DNA of 20,258 nt from a virus. The stretch spans positions 1-20,258 of the IMG/VR virus record IMGVR_UViG_3300022744_000114, one strand, 5' to 3'. Shown here piece after piece: positions 12,230 through 19,532 of this stretch. Within the stretch, counting starts at the first letter, position 1, and every line of letters begins with the position of its first letter. The position numbers and the translations under genes are program-made. Under the pieces are notes generated by a model that was not told where the DNA came from, made no database searches, and saw nothing but the letters and a program-made list of their open reading frames with translations.

Positions 12230-12556
12230 TCAGCACCTTGCGGCGGACGGCGTGGAGTGTCCTTCTTCCAAACCCTTCTCAACCTTCGCCACGGCCACGC
12301 CGTAGCGTTCGAGATTCGCCCTCACGTGCTGCACTCCCTCGAACACCGTGCTGTGCCGCTTGCCGATCGCAGCACCGATCTGCGGGAACGACGCGGTAGT
12401 ACGACGACGGGCCACGAACGCGAACACCCGCCTGCAATCGACGATCTCGCGGTGTCGGCTCTTGCTCTGAGCCTCGGCCAGCCTGACCCCATACGCGGCG
12501 AGGCTGATCCTCAGCACGTCGGCGAGTTTTGAGTAGGGGCGCGGGTAGGTGGTCAT
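12230..12556 (-). CDS. Stand-alone DnaA domain IV-like DNA-binding protein (108 aa)
   Basis: The C-terminal domain of DnaA binds the DnaA box through a helix-turn-helix. Here residues 31-80 carry that pattern: SRHREIVDCRRVFAFVARRRT, then SFPQIGAAIGKRHSTVFEGVQHV. This corresponds to the DnaA segment with R-x-x-I-V-x-x-R, the IG-x-x-x-G turn and the signature (R/K)-(D/R)-H-(S/T)-T-V. No AAA+ ATPase domain precedes it, and at 108 residues the protein is complete. ATG 12556 overlaps the methyltransferase stop as ATGA. A phage-specific origin binder or a competitor of host DnaA is plausible. Which one applies cannot be read from the sequence. Confidence 0.82.
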   Translation of the reverse strand: MTTYPRPYSKLADVLRISLAAYGVRLAEAQSKSRHREIVDCRRVFAFVARRRTTASFPQIGAAIGKRHSTVFEGVQHVRANLERYGVAVAKVEKGLEEGHSTPSAARC

Positions 12557-13542
12557 TCCTCAGCCTCTGCCTCGGATTCGTCGTGCTGAAAAAGTTCTGC
12601 CTCGGTCTCGGCATCTGGCTTGTCGGCAAGGGCGAGATTCTTCACGGCCTGCCGGTAGTAGGACTCTTTGAGTTCGATCCCTACAGCCTTGCGGCCCATT
12701 CTGACGGCCATGTATGCTTCGGACCCAACGCCCATGAATGGCGTAAGCACCGCGTCTCCGGGATTCGACCACATGGCAACACACCGCTCTATCACGTCGA
12801 GTTGAAGCGGGTGTACGTGCTTCTCGTCCTGGTCATCCTTCGCCGATCGGTGAGGAAGAACGTGGTCAATGCGGATGTCATCCCACACCGATGAGGCATA
12901 CTGCCTCCAAATCCACTGCGAAAACTTGTTGAGTTTCTGATCTCCCTTCATTCCACGATAGGAAAGCACGTCCATCGGCGGCTTCCGCTCCCCCGCGTAG
13001 TGTTCCATGCCAGTCTCGTGAGTGACCGGCTCGGGATTCTCTCCGCCCTTGCGGAACATCAGCAGGTAGTCGGCATTGGCAATGCTGCACCGAGTCGAGT
13101 CCTCGCAGAACGTCCGATGGTGCAGCGACTTCATCATGGTGCGGTTGCGGACCATGAGCGGTTCTTTCCAGATCGCCCGCCTACCACCGTATACAAAGCC
13201 TCGGCGTTCGTGTTCGAGGATGATCCGGCCCGGAAGGTCGTAGATTGCATCGCACCCGGCGTTGCTGAGCGGGATATCCATGCAATGCACGGCACTGATC
13301 CGACCCGGAAGAGTCAGCCGGTGAATCTCGTCGATGCAGTACCCGTAATGCTCAAAGAACTCTTCCTTGTCGATCGCGTTGCTCATGTCGCGTTCATCGC
13401 TGGAATACTGGTACAGGCCAGCGAACGGGGGAGAGTAGACCGAGAGCCTGATGCACTCGTCGGGTAGTGACCGCATGACCTCAACGCAGTCGGCGTTGTA
13501 GATGGCGTATCCGGCTTCGATGAGTTGTTCCTTCACAGCCAT
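12553..13542 (-). CDS. Beta-class DNA methyltransferase (329 aa)
   Basis: Transfers a methyl group from S-adenosylmethionine to an amino group of A (N6) or C (N4) in DNA. The catalytic motif IV is SPPF (residues 37-40), followed by AGLYQYSSDERDMSN. The SAM-binding motif I, FMGVGSEAYMAVRMGRKAVGIEL, lies after it near 265-290. This order (IV before I) defines the beta class. SPPF fits either base, so the target is unresolved. The end is an acidic Glu/Ala/Asp tail. The start ATG 13542 follows GGAG and lies 10 bases inside the helicase gene. No restriction endonuclease gene is adjacent, so it is either an orphan, perhaps protecting phage DNA, or works with the helicase. Confidence 0.88.
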   Translation of the reverse strand: MAVKEQLIEAGYAIYNADCVEVMRSLPDECIRLSVYSPPFAGLYQYSSDERDMSNAIDKEEFFEHYGYCIDEIHRLTLPGRISAVHCMDIPLSNAGCDAIYDLPGRIILEHERRGFVYGGRRAIWKEPLMVRNRTMMKSLHHRTFCEDSTRCSIANADYLLMFRKGGENPEPVTHETGMEHYAGERKPPMDVLSYRGMKGDQKLNKFSQWIWRQYASSVWDDIRIDHVLPHRSAKDDQDEKHVHPLQLDVIERCVAMWSNPGDAVLTPFMGVGSEAYMAVRMGRKAVGIELKESYYRQAVKNLALADKPDAETEAELFQHDESEAEAEE

Positions 13543-14981
13543 GCGGGCTTCTCCATTGGGTTGACATAGATGTTCTGACGCTCAATACGGGTCGCGTTGT
13601 TCATCTCTCGCACAAGGGCCGTAAACATCGCGTCAGCCTTCGCGGCTTTCCTCCGCATGTTGGCGAGTACGCGTATCTCACCTTCAGTTGAAATCACGTC
13701 CAGTTGAACCGGCTTCTTCTGGCCAAACCTCCAGCACCGGCGGACGCTCTGGTAGTACTGCTCGTAGGAATGCGATGCGAACGTGACAACATGGTTGCAG
13801 TGCTGCCAGTTCAATCCCCACGCTCCTATTTTTGGCTTGATGACGAGAACGCGAAGTTCTCCAGACGCGAACGCCTCGTAGAGTTCGATCTTCCGCTCGT
13901 CCGGCGTGGCCCCGGAAATCTGCTTCGCATCGGGGATGGTTTCCTCAAGCGCGTCTCCCTCGGCGTTCATGTGGCACCACACCACCGCACTCCGCTTGTG
14001 GTTCACCAGTTCAGCAACAAAGTTGCAGCGATCGGTGAGCGTCCTGCGCCGCTCGTCCCGCTCCGCGCCAAGTCCAAACGCTGGCACGTTGAAGAGCATC
14101 CCATCGGGCGGCGTGGTGGTCTTGATAACGTGATCGCGCTCGATGAGTTTCGGAAGGATGAACTTCCCATCCTCAAAGCCGAGATCGGAGGGCATCCGGC
14201 ACGCCTTAGACCATGAGGCTACCCACTTCCAGAACGCGCCTACCGCGTGGTGTTTCAGCCGCCATTGTCCAATCGTCTGCGCGACCCGATAGGCAAGTTT
14301 CTGGTAGTAACTGGCATCGTTCGCTATCCATGACTCGGCCTCATCCTGGTTGCGCTGCTCCGACTTCTGGCCCTTGTCGTCAAGGTATTTGAAGAACCGC
14401 TTGAGCATCTCGGAGTTATTCAACTCTCCCAACGCCTCGGACGATGTACCAAGTTCAACGTAGTCGTTCGGCGCGGCCGTGGCCGTGCAGAGCAATCGGT
14501 ATTGCAGTTTCGACGTGAACCGCGTTACCTGCTTCCGAGTCTCGCCGTCGAACGACTTGAGGATGCTTGATTCGTCGCACACCACGCCCGCGAAGTCGTC
14601 GGGCGAGTAGTGGTGAAGCCGCTCGTAGTTCGTGACGACGATTTTGCCCGTCATCTCGCCAGATACCGACCGCTTGGCCTCGATTCCGAACTTTGCTCCC
14701 TCTCGCTCGGTCTGTTTGGCAACCGCCAGCGGCGTAAGAACCAGCACCCGACCGTTGGTCTTGCGAACCACGTTCTCAGCCCACACTAACTGCATGAATG
14801 TCTTGCCCAAACCACAATCGGCGAAAATCGCTGACCGGCCCTTGCGGATAGCCCACTCAGTCAGGCACCGCTGAAAGTCAATGAGTGTGTCAGGCATCCA
14901 TACCGGCTCAAATCCGGCCATGCCCCCGACCTGTGACTTGCGGTGAATGAACTCCGCGTAGTTCGGTTTCGTCTCGACCAT
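13533..14981 (-). CDS. SNF2-like superfamily 2 DEAD/DEAH helicase (482 aa)
   Basis: ATP-dependent DNA translocase or helicase. Motifs in order from the chosen start: Gln-containing N-terminal segment (IDFQRCLTEWA, 34-44), Walker A ADCGLGKTF (54-62), motif Ia VLVLTPLAVAKQ, Walker B DESS (136-139) in VVCDESSILKSF, motif III-like CTATAAPND (165-173), and C-terminal helicase motif VI YYQSVRRCWRFGQKKPV (about 420-436). The Arg-x-x-Arg-x-Gly-Gln form is of the SNF2 type. The ATG at 14981 follows AGGAG. An upstream in-frame extension to 15044 covers the neighbour's end and is rejected. Overlap with the methyltransferase suggests joint function. Confidence 0.9.
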   Translation of the reverse strand: MVETKPNYAEFIHRKSQVGGMAGFEPVWMPDTLIDFQRCLTEWAIRKGRSAIFADCGLGKTFMQLVWAENVVRKTNGRVLVLTPLAVAKQTEREGAKFGIEAKRSVSGEMTGKIVVTNYERLHHYSPDDFAGVVCDESSILKSFDGETRKQVTRFTSKLQYRLLCTATAAPNDYVELGTSSEALGELNNSEMLKRFFKYLDDKGQKSEQRNQDEAESWIANDASYYQKLAYRVAQTIGQWRLKHHAVGAFWKWVASWSKACRMPSDLGFEDGKFILPKLIERDHVIKTTTPPDGMLFNVPAFGLGAERDERRRTLTDRCNFVAELVNHKRSAVVWCHMNAEGDALEETIPDAKQISGATPDERKIELYEAFASGELRVLVIKPKIGAWGLNWQHCNHVVTFASHSYEQYYQSVRRCWRFGQKKPVQLDVISTEGEIRVLANMRRKAAKADAMFTALVREMNNATRIERQNIYVNPMEKPAWL

Positions 14982-14991
14982 CGCCAATCTC

Positions 14992-15255
14992 CTAAATCCG
15001 CAGCGCCGTTTTCTGTTTGTTGCCCTTGGCCGTGATCGGCTCACGCTTCACGCGGTCGCAGCACAGCCGGAGTTGATCGCCGTCGTCGGTGTTGATGACG
15101 ACCGCCGGATCGCCGGGGCTGGTCACGAACGTGCCGAGCACAACCCCGTGGCGCTTGGCGTCGTCCGATGGCCGCTGGAACCACACGCGGGAACCGATGG
15201 CGAACCGCTCGGAGGGTGGCGTGACCATCGAGGTATCTTTGATTGGTTTGTTCAC
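14992..15255 (-). CDS. SH3-like/KOW-type small protein (87 aa)
   Basis: The GTG at 15255 follows GGAGG and overlaps the upstream stop as GTGA. After a short N-terminal tail the protein shows an all-beta pattern, ERFAIGSRVWFQRPSD..KRHGVVLGTF then DPAVVINTDDGDQLRLC, ending with a basic Lys-rich tail. This looks like an SH3/KOW-type barrel, small domains that often bind nucleic acid or protein. A similar barrel is at 19203-19454. The fold call is by sequence pattern only. Confidence 0.75.
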   Translation of the reverse strand: MNKPIKDTSMVTPPSERFAIGSRVWFQRPSDDAKRHGVVLGTFVTSPGDPAVVINTDDGDQLRLCCDRVKREPITAKGNKQKTALRI

Positions 15256-16160
15256 GCGCCACCTCCCGCCGTTTCGGGTTTGGCTGGCTTAGCCGTCACG
15301 AGCCTTTCCCAAGCCGCCCGGCGCTCATCGGCGGGCATCGAGAGGTAGGACTCAAAGCCCTTGTCCTTGATCGCCTTGTTGAACTTCTTCACGCACGCAG
15401 CCTTGTCGCCGTACCCCCGATCCTGCATCTCGGTCAGCATCGCGTCACGCCAGTCAGTCGCCTCGGTGAACGGGACGGGGCAGGGCTTGATCTCGGGCTT
15501 GGGAGGATCGACGACATCGACGGCGAGCTGCTCGGTCTGCTCGGGCTTGTCATCTTCCAGCAGCGACGCCGCCCGGAGCGTTGACCGCTTGGCCGACGGC
15601 TCGTCGCCAGGTTCGGCCACAACCGGCTCGCCCGCCGCGTTCACCGGAACACCCAACTCCTCGGGCGTGTAGACCGGCCCGCTCAGAACGCCGGGGCAGT
15701 ACCACTTCACGCCGTTGCTCAGGGCGCGGCTGAAATACATGTTGCGGGGGTACGAGCGATACGTCTGTGAACCAGACAGGCCAGCCGCCGTCGCCTCCTT
15801 GACGGTGAACTCCGAAATACCCACCGACTGACCGTTCTCGAAGAACTCCAACCGGCAGCCCTTGTCGTCAAGTTGCAGCACGCGGTAGGCGAACCGGCCT
15901 GACCGCTGGACGCATGACGCGAGGATCGTGGCACCAACCATCACTTTGTCTTTGACGATGTAGATGCCGGTCATTGCGGCGACGGGAGGCACACCCAACT
16001 CGCGGCCAGCGAGAATCTTCACGCCTGCCTGAGCCGCCGATCTGGAATCCTTGAAGAAACCCGACTCGGCGAACATCTTGGACATCGACCCAACGTCCAT
16101 CTCGGGGCCTACGCGGGCGATCGGATTGGCCGACGCTGCCTTGCTTGGAACCATGCTCAT
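15252..16160 (-). CDS. RecT-like single-strand annealing protein (302 aa)
   Basis: RecT-type proteins anneal complementary single strands in phage homologous recombination and act with a RecE-type exonuclease. Residues 29-170 show a family pattern known from phages: FFKDSRSAAQAGVKILAGRELGV, AAMTGIYIVKDKVMVGATILA, LEFFENGQSVGISEFTV, YPRNMYFSRALSNGVKWYCPGV and YTPEELG. The C-terminal 130 residues are a disordered Pro/Glu linker and a helical domain, longer than the core family. The ATG at 16160 follows AGGAG, and the stop of the exonuclease overlaps it as ATGA. The partner gene directly upstream supports the assignment. Members are often annotated only as a recombinase or hypothetical protein. 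Confidence 0.8.
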   Translation of the reverse strand: MSMVPSKAASANPIARVGPEMDVGSMSKMFAESGFFKDSRSAAQAGVKILAGRELGVPPVAAMTGIYIVKDKVMVGATILASCVQRSGRFAYRVLQLDDKGCRLEFFENGQSVGISEFTVKEATAAGLSGSQTYRSYPRNMYFSRALSNGVKWYCPGVLSGPVYTPEELGVPVNAAGEPVVAEPGDEPSAKRSTLRAASLLEDDKPEQTEQLAVDVVDPPKPEIKPCPVPFTEATDWRDAMLTEMQDRGYGDKAACVKKFNKAIKDKGFESYLSMPADERRAAWERLVTAKPAKPETAGGGA

Positions 16161-17026
16161 GCTTCAACTCCTGTTTCGATGTTCTCTTTGCGGAGCCGGA
16201 ACGCGGGCACGCTGATCGGCTCGATCCGGCTCGAATAGCCCGGCCATTTCCCCGTGCGAACGCAGTCGGCGTACAACGCGAGCGCCCGGCGGTACTCGAT
16301 CCGTCCAAGTTCCATCGCCGCTGGTTCGATCTCGTAGACCGCTACGGCCTCTGCGCCGATCTCGCACACCCATTCCTTGTCAACCGCGATGAGAACTACG
16401 CACGGCGGCTCGTGGCCTTCGATAGCGGCGATTCCGTCGGCGTAGAACGCGGCCTGAAAGTGATACCCGTAGTCGTACACGTCACGCTCGAACGCGCCGG
16501 GCGCGGCGTTTCGGGTGGTTTTCAGGTCGATGATCGCGTTGCGGGCCGTCGTCAACTGGTCGAGTCGGGCCTTGCAGAGCGTACCAGTCTCATCGTCGCG
16601 CCAGACCGCCGAGCATTCCCGATCGCCTGCCTTGGCGATGAGTTTCGACGCGGCGGGGTGCGCCATCACGGCTCGCTGGATCGCTCCGAGTGTGGCGTAC
16701 TCGTCGGCGGACATCACAATCTTCCCAGCAGCGGCGGTGTTGAACCGTTCCCATTCCTCCTTGCCCGCCTTGGTGCGCCGGTCGCAGTCCGGGGCCGCGA
16801 CGACTTCAACCGCGAAACGCGACGGCTCGTAGCACGCCAGATGCACGGCTTGGCCGAAGGCAAGGGCCTCGGTCGGCGGCTCGGGATGCTCGCGGAGGTA
16901 CTTCCACTGCGCGGGCGTGAGCGTTCCGAGTTTCTTGAGCGCGGATTGGTTGATGGCTTCGATGCCGTCGTACTGCTCGCGGCTGAGTCCGGGGTGGATT
17001 CCGGGAAGGATGCTGGGGCTGGTCAT
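16157..17026 (-). CDS. RecE-like PD-(D/E)XK exonuclease (289 aa)
   Basis: Resects double-stranded DNA 5' to 3', leaving 3' tails for the RecT-like annealing protein. Conserved residues seen: GQAVH (58-62), a Glu at 137, CKARLDQL with D156, the catalytic IIDLKTT with D167 and K169, and YHFQAAFYADG with Q191 and Y195. This is the RecE/lambda-exonuclease-like order of PD-(D/E)XK motifs. Two ATGs lie six bases apart. The upstream one (17032) has AGGAG just one base away. The second (17026) has it seven bases away and is chosen. The gene is preceded by a structured leader of 171 bp. Confidence 0.87.
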   Translation of the reverse strand: MTSPSILPGIHPGLSREQYDGIEAINQSALKKLGTLTPAQWKYLREHPEPPTEALAFGQAVHLACYEPSRFAVEVVAAPDCDRRTKAGKEEWERFNTAAAGKIVMSADEYATLGAIQRAVMAHPAASKLIAKAGDRECSAVWRDDETGTLCKARLDQLTTARNAIIDLKTTRNAAPGAFERDVYDYGYHFQAAFYADGIAAIEGHEPPCVVLIAVDKEWVCEIGAEAVAVYEIEPAAMELGRIEYRRALALYADCVRTGKWPGYSSRIEPISVPAFRLRKENIETGVEA

Positions 17027-17080
17027 GGTCATTCTCCTGAATCCCGCGATCAGCCCTTCCAGGCTGCCCGCGAGAGAGGG
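17027..17080 (-). promoter_or_regulatory. GGAA-tetraloop leader, copy 1 (upstream of the recE-like gene)
   Basis: In the transcript CAGCCU-GGAA-GGGCUG (17066-17051) forms six pairs including one U-G around a GNRA-type tetraloop. Then follows AUCGCGGGAUUC and the AGGAG ribosome-binding site. Copy 2 lies at 18239-18290. The shared elements are the GGAA loop, GCGGGATTCA and the ribosome-binding site. Confidence 0.5.
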
Positions 17081-17119
17081 CGGTTACGAGGTCCGCCAAC
17101 CCTGTCCGGCGACTTATTG

Positions 17120-17150
17120 CACCTTGGAATCCGCCGTGCCTTCCAAGGTG
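17120..17150. repeat. Perfect 10-bp inverted repeat in the recE leader region
   Basis: CACCTTGGAA (17120-17129) and TTCCAAGGTG (17141-17150) enclose 11 bases. A second inverted pair lies next to it, TCCAGCC (17151-17157) with GGCTGGA (17177-17183). No T-tract follows. The 10-bp symmetry suits a dimeric DNA-binding protein or a stable hairpin. Confidence 0.6.
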
Positions 17151-17197
17151 TCCAGCCTGCACGGTGGAAGCCGCGCGGCTGGAGGCGCGTGGGGTCT

Positions 17198-18238
17198 CTA
17201 CTTCGTGATCCGATCCGCCTCAGCAACGATCTCTTTCGCCAGCGCTGCAACACGGGACTTGAACACGTTGACGGCGTGCTGACCCGCCATTGTCACCATC
17301 TCGGGCAACTCCGCGCCAACCAGCGACTTCGCCCACTTGCGGAGTTTGTCGGCATCGGGTGCCGCCGCTGCGCGGGCACGCGCCGCATCCTCTTTGCGCT
17401 GCTTGCGTTCCGCCTCGGCCTTGACCGCCGCCGCTTCGCGTTCCGCCTTCTCGCGGGCCTCGCGCTCGGCCTTCAACTTCGCCTCGGACTCTTCGCGTTC
17501 CTTGCGTGCCTGAGCCTCGATCGCTTCACGCTCGGCCTTGGCCTTCGCTTCGGCGGCGCGGCGCTCGGCCTCGACCTTGGCACGCTCGGCGGCAGCCGCC
17601 TTCTCGCGGGCGTCGGCCTCGACTTTCAGCCGTGCGTTCTCGGCCTCGATCCGTTCGCGTTCCGCCTTGGCGGCGGCATCAGCGGCAAGACGATCGGCTT
17701 CGGCCTTCTTCGCGTCAGCGATCTTCTTCTCGTGCGCCGTCCGGGCACCGTCAAGCAGTTGCGCCCACTGGTCATCGGTCATCGTTCCCAGCGGGTAGAT
17801 ACTCGGGTCGAAACCAAAGGGGCGCAGCAGGTCGGCGCGGGATGCGGCGAGTTCTGCCTGCCGCTTCGCCTGGGCGCGCTCGGCAAACTCTTCCGCCGCC
17901 TGCAACCGAGACTCGACCGGCTCGATGCGTTCCTTGATCCAGTTCGCGGCGGCATCTACGGCCTTTCCGAAGGAGAGCGCGTCGGCCTTGATCTCCTTGC
18001 GGATGTTCTCGACCTTCACGCGGACGGCGCGGAGTTCGAGGCGCTTGGCGCGGGCCTGCTTCATCTCCTCCAGTTGCGTTGCGTCGGTGACGACAATGGA
18101 CTCCGCCGAACGGACCAGTTCGCCAGCCTCGGCAACCAGCGGCGCAAGCGGCGTGATGATCGGGTGTGCCTTCTCGGCAGCCAGTCCGGCACGCTCGACG
18201 ATCTGGACAAGTTCCGTACTCTGTTGTTCTGCGATCAT
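17198..18238 (-). CDS. Long coiled-coil protein next to RecE/RecT (346 aa)
   Basis: Residues 1-120 are helical and include LEEMKQARAKRLELRAVRVKVENIRKEIK, a pattern shared with DUF1351-like proteins that often sit beside phage recombination genes. Residues about 155-300 are an almost pure Ala/Lys/Glu/Arg coiled coil, and the C-terminal 45 residues are a globular-looking helical end (KLRKWAKSLVGAELPEMV). The ATG at 18238 follows AGGAG in leader copy 2. Low-complexity composition means similarity searches will return many false coiled-coil hits. A role as a RecT/RecE accessory protein is inferred from position only. Confidence 0.78.
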   Translation of the reverse strand: MIAEQQSTELVQIVERAGLAAEKAHPIITPLAPLVAEAGELVRSAESIVVTDATQLEEMKQARAKRLELRAVRVKVENIRKEIKADALSFGKAVDAAANWIKERIEPVESRLQAAEEFAERAQAKRQAELAASRADLLRPFGFDPSIYPLGTMTDDQWAQLLDGARTAHEKKIADAKKAEADRLAADAAAKAERERIEAENARLKVEADAREKAAAAERAKVEAERRAAEAKAKAEREAIEAQARKEREESEAKLKAEREAREKAEREAAAVKAEAERKQRKEDAARARAAAAPDADKLRKWAKSLVGAELPEMVTMAGQHAVNVFKSRVAALAKEIVAEADRITK

Positions 18239-18290
18239 GCGTAAATCTCCTGTGTGAATCCCGCCCGCAACCTTCCGGCAGCGAGCGAGG
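18239..18290 (-). promoter_or_regulatory. GGAA-tetraloop leader, copy 2
   Basis: In the transcript GCUGCC-GGAA-GGUUGC (18282-18267) forms a short stem with one mismatch around GGAA. Then GGGCGGGAUUCACAC and AGGAG lead to the start at 18238. It aligns with copy 1 over the loop, the GCGGGATTCA block and the ribosome-binding site, with a four-base insertion between block and site. Confidence 0.5.
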
Positions 18291-18296
18291 CGGCTG

Positions 18297-18710
18297 TCAT
18301 TTCCCACTGGCCTTGGCGATGGCGGCGCGGGCCATTCTCACTGGGCAGTTGTCCGCGCAGTCGTCACGCCCGGACGCTCCGCATCCGCAGTAGCAAACAC
18401 CCTTGTCGGGAGCAGATGCTTCTTCCAAAGCAACGAGCATTTCGCAGGCCTCCAACAGGTCTGGCGCGGCGGCGATGAGGGCTTCGTCATTGGGCCTTGC
18501 GACAATCACCAACTCAATGCCTTTGACGGCAAGAGCCTGTTCCGATGTCATCTTGGCGCAGGGAATCAGCACATGCATGTCCGTTCCGTCAACCGGACTT
18601 TTGGCGGTTCGGCTGCAAATTGTCCGCGGTTCTCGCTTTCGTGGGTCTGGGTCGTCGTGCATCCCGCGATTCCAGTACCACGGTCCCGGCGTGTGTTGTG
18701 CTTTGCTCAT
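18297..18710 (-). CDS. HTPGPW phage protein, Ead/Ea22-like (137 aa)
   Basis: The N-terminus SKAQHTPGPWYWN matches the HTPGPW motif of a large phage family related to Ead/Ea22. The second mark, NDEALIAAAPDLLEACEMLVAL, appears near residues 74-95. The C-terminal part carries a cysteine cluster (CYCGCGASGRDDCADNC, about 107-123), a probable metal site and not typical of the family. The ATG at 18710 overlaps the previous stop as ATGA inside a 19-bp sequence repeated at 20037-20055. Function of the family is not settled. Confidence 0.82.
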   Translation of the reverse strand: MSKAQHTPGPWYWNRGMHDDPDPRKREPRTICSRTAKSPVDGTDMHVLIPCAKMTSEQALAVKGIELVIVARPNDEALIAAAPDLLEACEMLVALEEASAPDKGVCYCGCGASGRDDCADNCPVRMARAAIAKASGK

Positions 18711-18721
18711 GTCAGTTCCCC
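18703..18721. repeat. 19-bp junction repeat, copy 1
   Basis: This sequence covers the end of one gene and the start of the next, and the same 19 bases occur at 20037-20055. The minus-strand reading is GGGGAACTGACATGAGCAA, containing the stop TGA, the start ATG and the codons for Met-Ser-Lys. Confidence 0.8.
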
Positions 18722-19216
18722 CCGCGAGTACCCGCAGTCGCACGCGAGTTGAGCCGGGTACTTCCTGGTCCGCAGGCTGGCCGGGTCGCCATCGGTCGAT
18801 GCCGCCTCGTGGGTCAACTCGCCTCCGCAGTCAGGGCAAAGAGGCCCGCTCGCGATCTGGTTCTGAGCCTGCATGAGGCTGAACCGCGCCGACTCCAGCG
18901 AGAGCAGGGCGGTCTTGAGCCTCGCGTTATTGATGTCCTTTGCCTTGCCGGCGTCGTTCATCAGCCGATCGGCTCGGATTCTCACGTTCTCGGCGATCCG
19001 CTCGAAGTCCGCTTCCATCGCGTTCCGCGAGTCGCCACGCGCCGCGTCGGCCTCGGCGTGCGTGCAGTCTCCGCCGCAGCAGGGGCCGGTAAACTCGTCG
19101 AAACGCTCGGGCTGCTCCAGGTCACGTGCCAGCCGCAGCGTTCCCCTGTGGTTTGCGGGATTGCCCAACGATTCTGCCACCACCGCCGCCGCCTCATTCG
19201 CTTTACCGTCGTTCAT
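18707..19216 (-). CDS. Hypothetical protein with C-terminal zinc ribbon (169 aa)
   Basis: The ATG at 19216 follows AAGGAG at six bases, 14 bases before the upstream gene's end. The N-terminal half is helical and Ala-rich. CCGGDC at about 47-52 is a first Cys cluster. Residues 60-125 form charged helices. The end carries CPDCGGEL (about 130) and CDCGYSRGEL (about 160), a zinc ribbon. The sequence suggests a helical adaptor with a metal-binding end. No family was recognised. Confidence 0.75.
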   Translation of the reverse strand: MNDGKANEAAAVVAESLGNPANHRGTLRLARDLEQPERFDEFTGPCCGGDCTHAEADAARGDSRNAMEADFERIAENVRIRADRLMNDAGKAKDINNARLKTALLSLESARFSLMQAQNQIASGPLCPDCGGELTHEAASTDGDPASLRTRKYPAQLACDCGYSRGELT

Positions 19217-19454
19217 GCGTTTCTCCTTCGCTGTTGACTGGTTCCAACTCATCCCGTCTGGCAAAGACGTAGTTGCCGCCCACGTCCAGAACGATCGACC
19301 TGACCCGAACGAGTCCGTCATAGAGGTCGTCCGTCCGAAAGTCGATCTTGGCAACCCTGCCAATCCGCCCGTCCTTCGCTGGCCGCTCGCGCGTCCTCTG
19401 GTTCCACGGTCCTACGCCCTTGATCCGCACCTTGTCACCGATTGCGATGTTCAT
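19203..19454 (-). CDS. SH3-like/KOW-type small protein (83 aa)
   Basis: Beta-rich: IAIGDKVRIKGVGPWNQ near the start, then GRIGRVAKIDFRTDDLYDGLVRVRSIVLDVGGNYVFARRDELEPV. The GDKVRI...GRIGRV pattern is that of SH3/KOW barrels. The ATG at 19454 has no Shine-Dalgarno sequence: CACAATCACCGAT precedes it. The start may therefore be leaderless or depend on other signals. Repeated motif copy 2 lies 56 bases upstream. A related barrel protein is at 14992-15255. Confidence 0.72.
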   Translation of the reverse strand: MNIAIGDKVRIKGVGPWNQRTRERPAKDGRIGRVAKIDFRTDDLYDGLVRVRSIVLDVGGNYVFARRDELEPVNSEGETHERR

Positions 19455-19509
19455 ATCGGTGATTGTGGCTTAGGGCTTGAATGCGGCAAGGACATTGGCT
19501 CTATTTCGG

Positions 19510-19532
19510 CACCGAATAGGGCCATTTACCTA
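19510..19532 (-). promoter_or_regulatory. Repeated upstream motif, copy 2
   Basis: Minus-strand reading: TAGGTAAA-TGG-CCCTA-T-TCGGTG. It matches copy 1 (8919-8941) at 19 of 23 bases and carries the stop codon of the upstream gene. Between it and the start at 19454 there is no clear ribosome-binding site. Confidence 0.45.

Noticed and set aside
16145-18244. 699-aa open frame on the plus strand
   Set aside because: It lies antisense to the RecE-like and coiled-coil genes, has no ribosome-binding site and has the Arg/Leu/Gly-rich composition of a GC-rich shadow frame.
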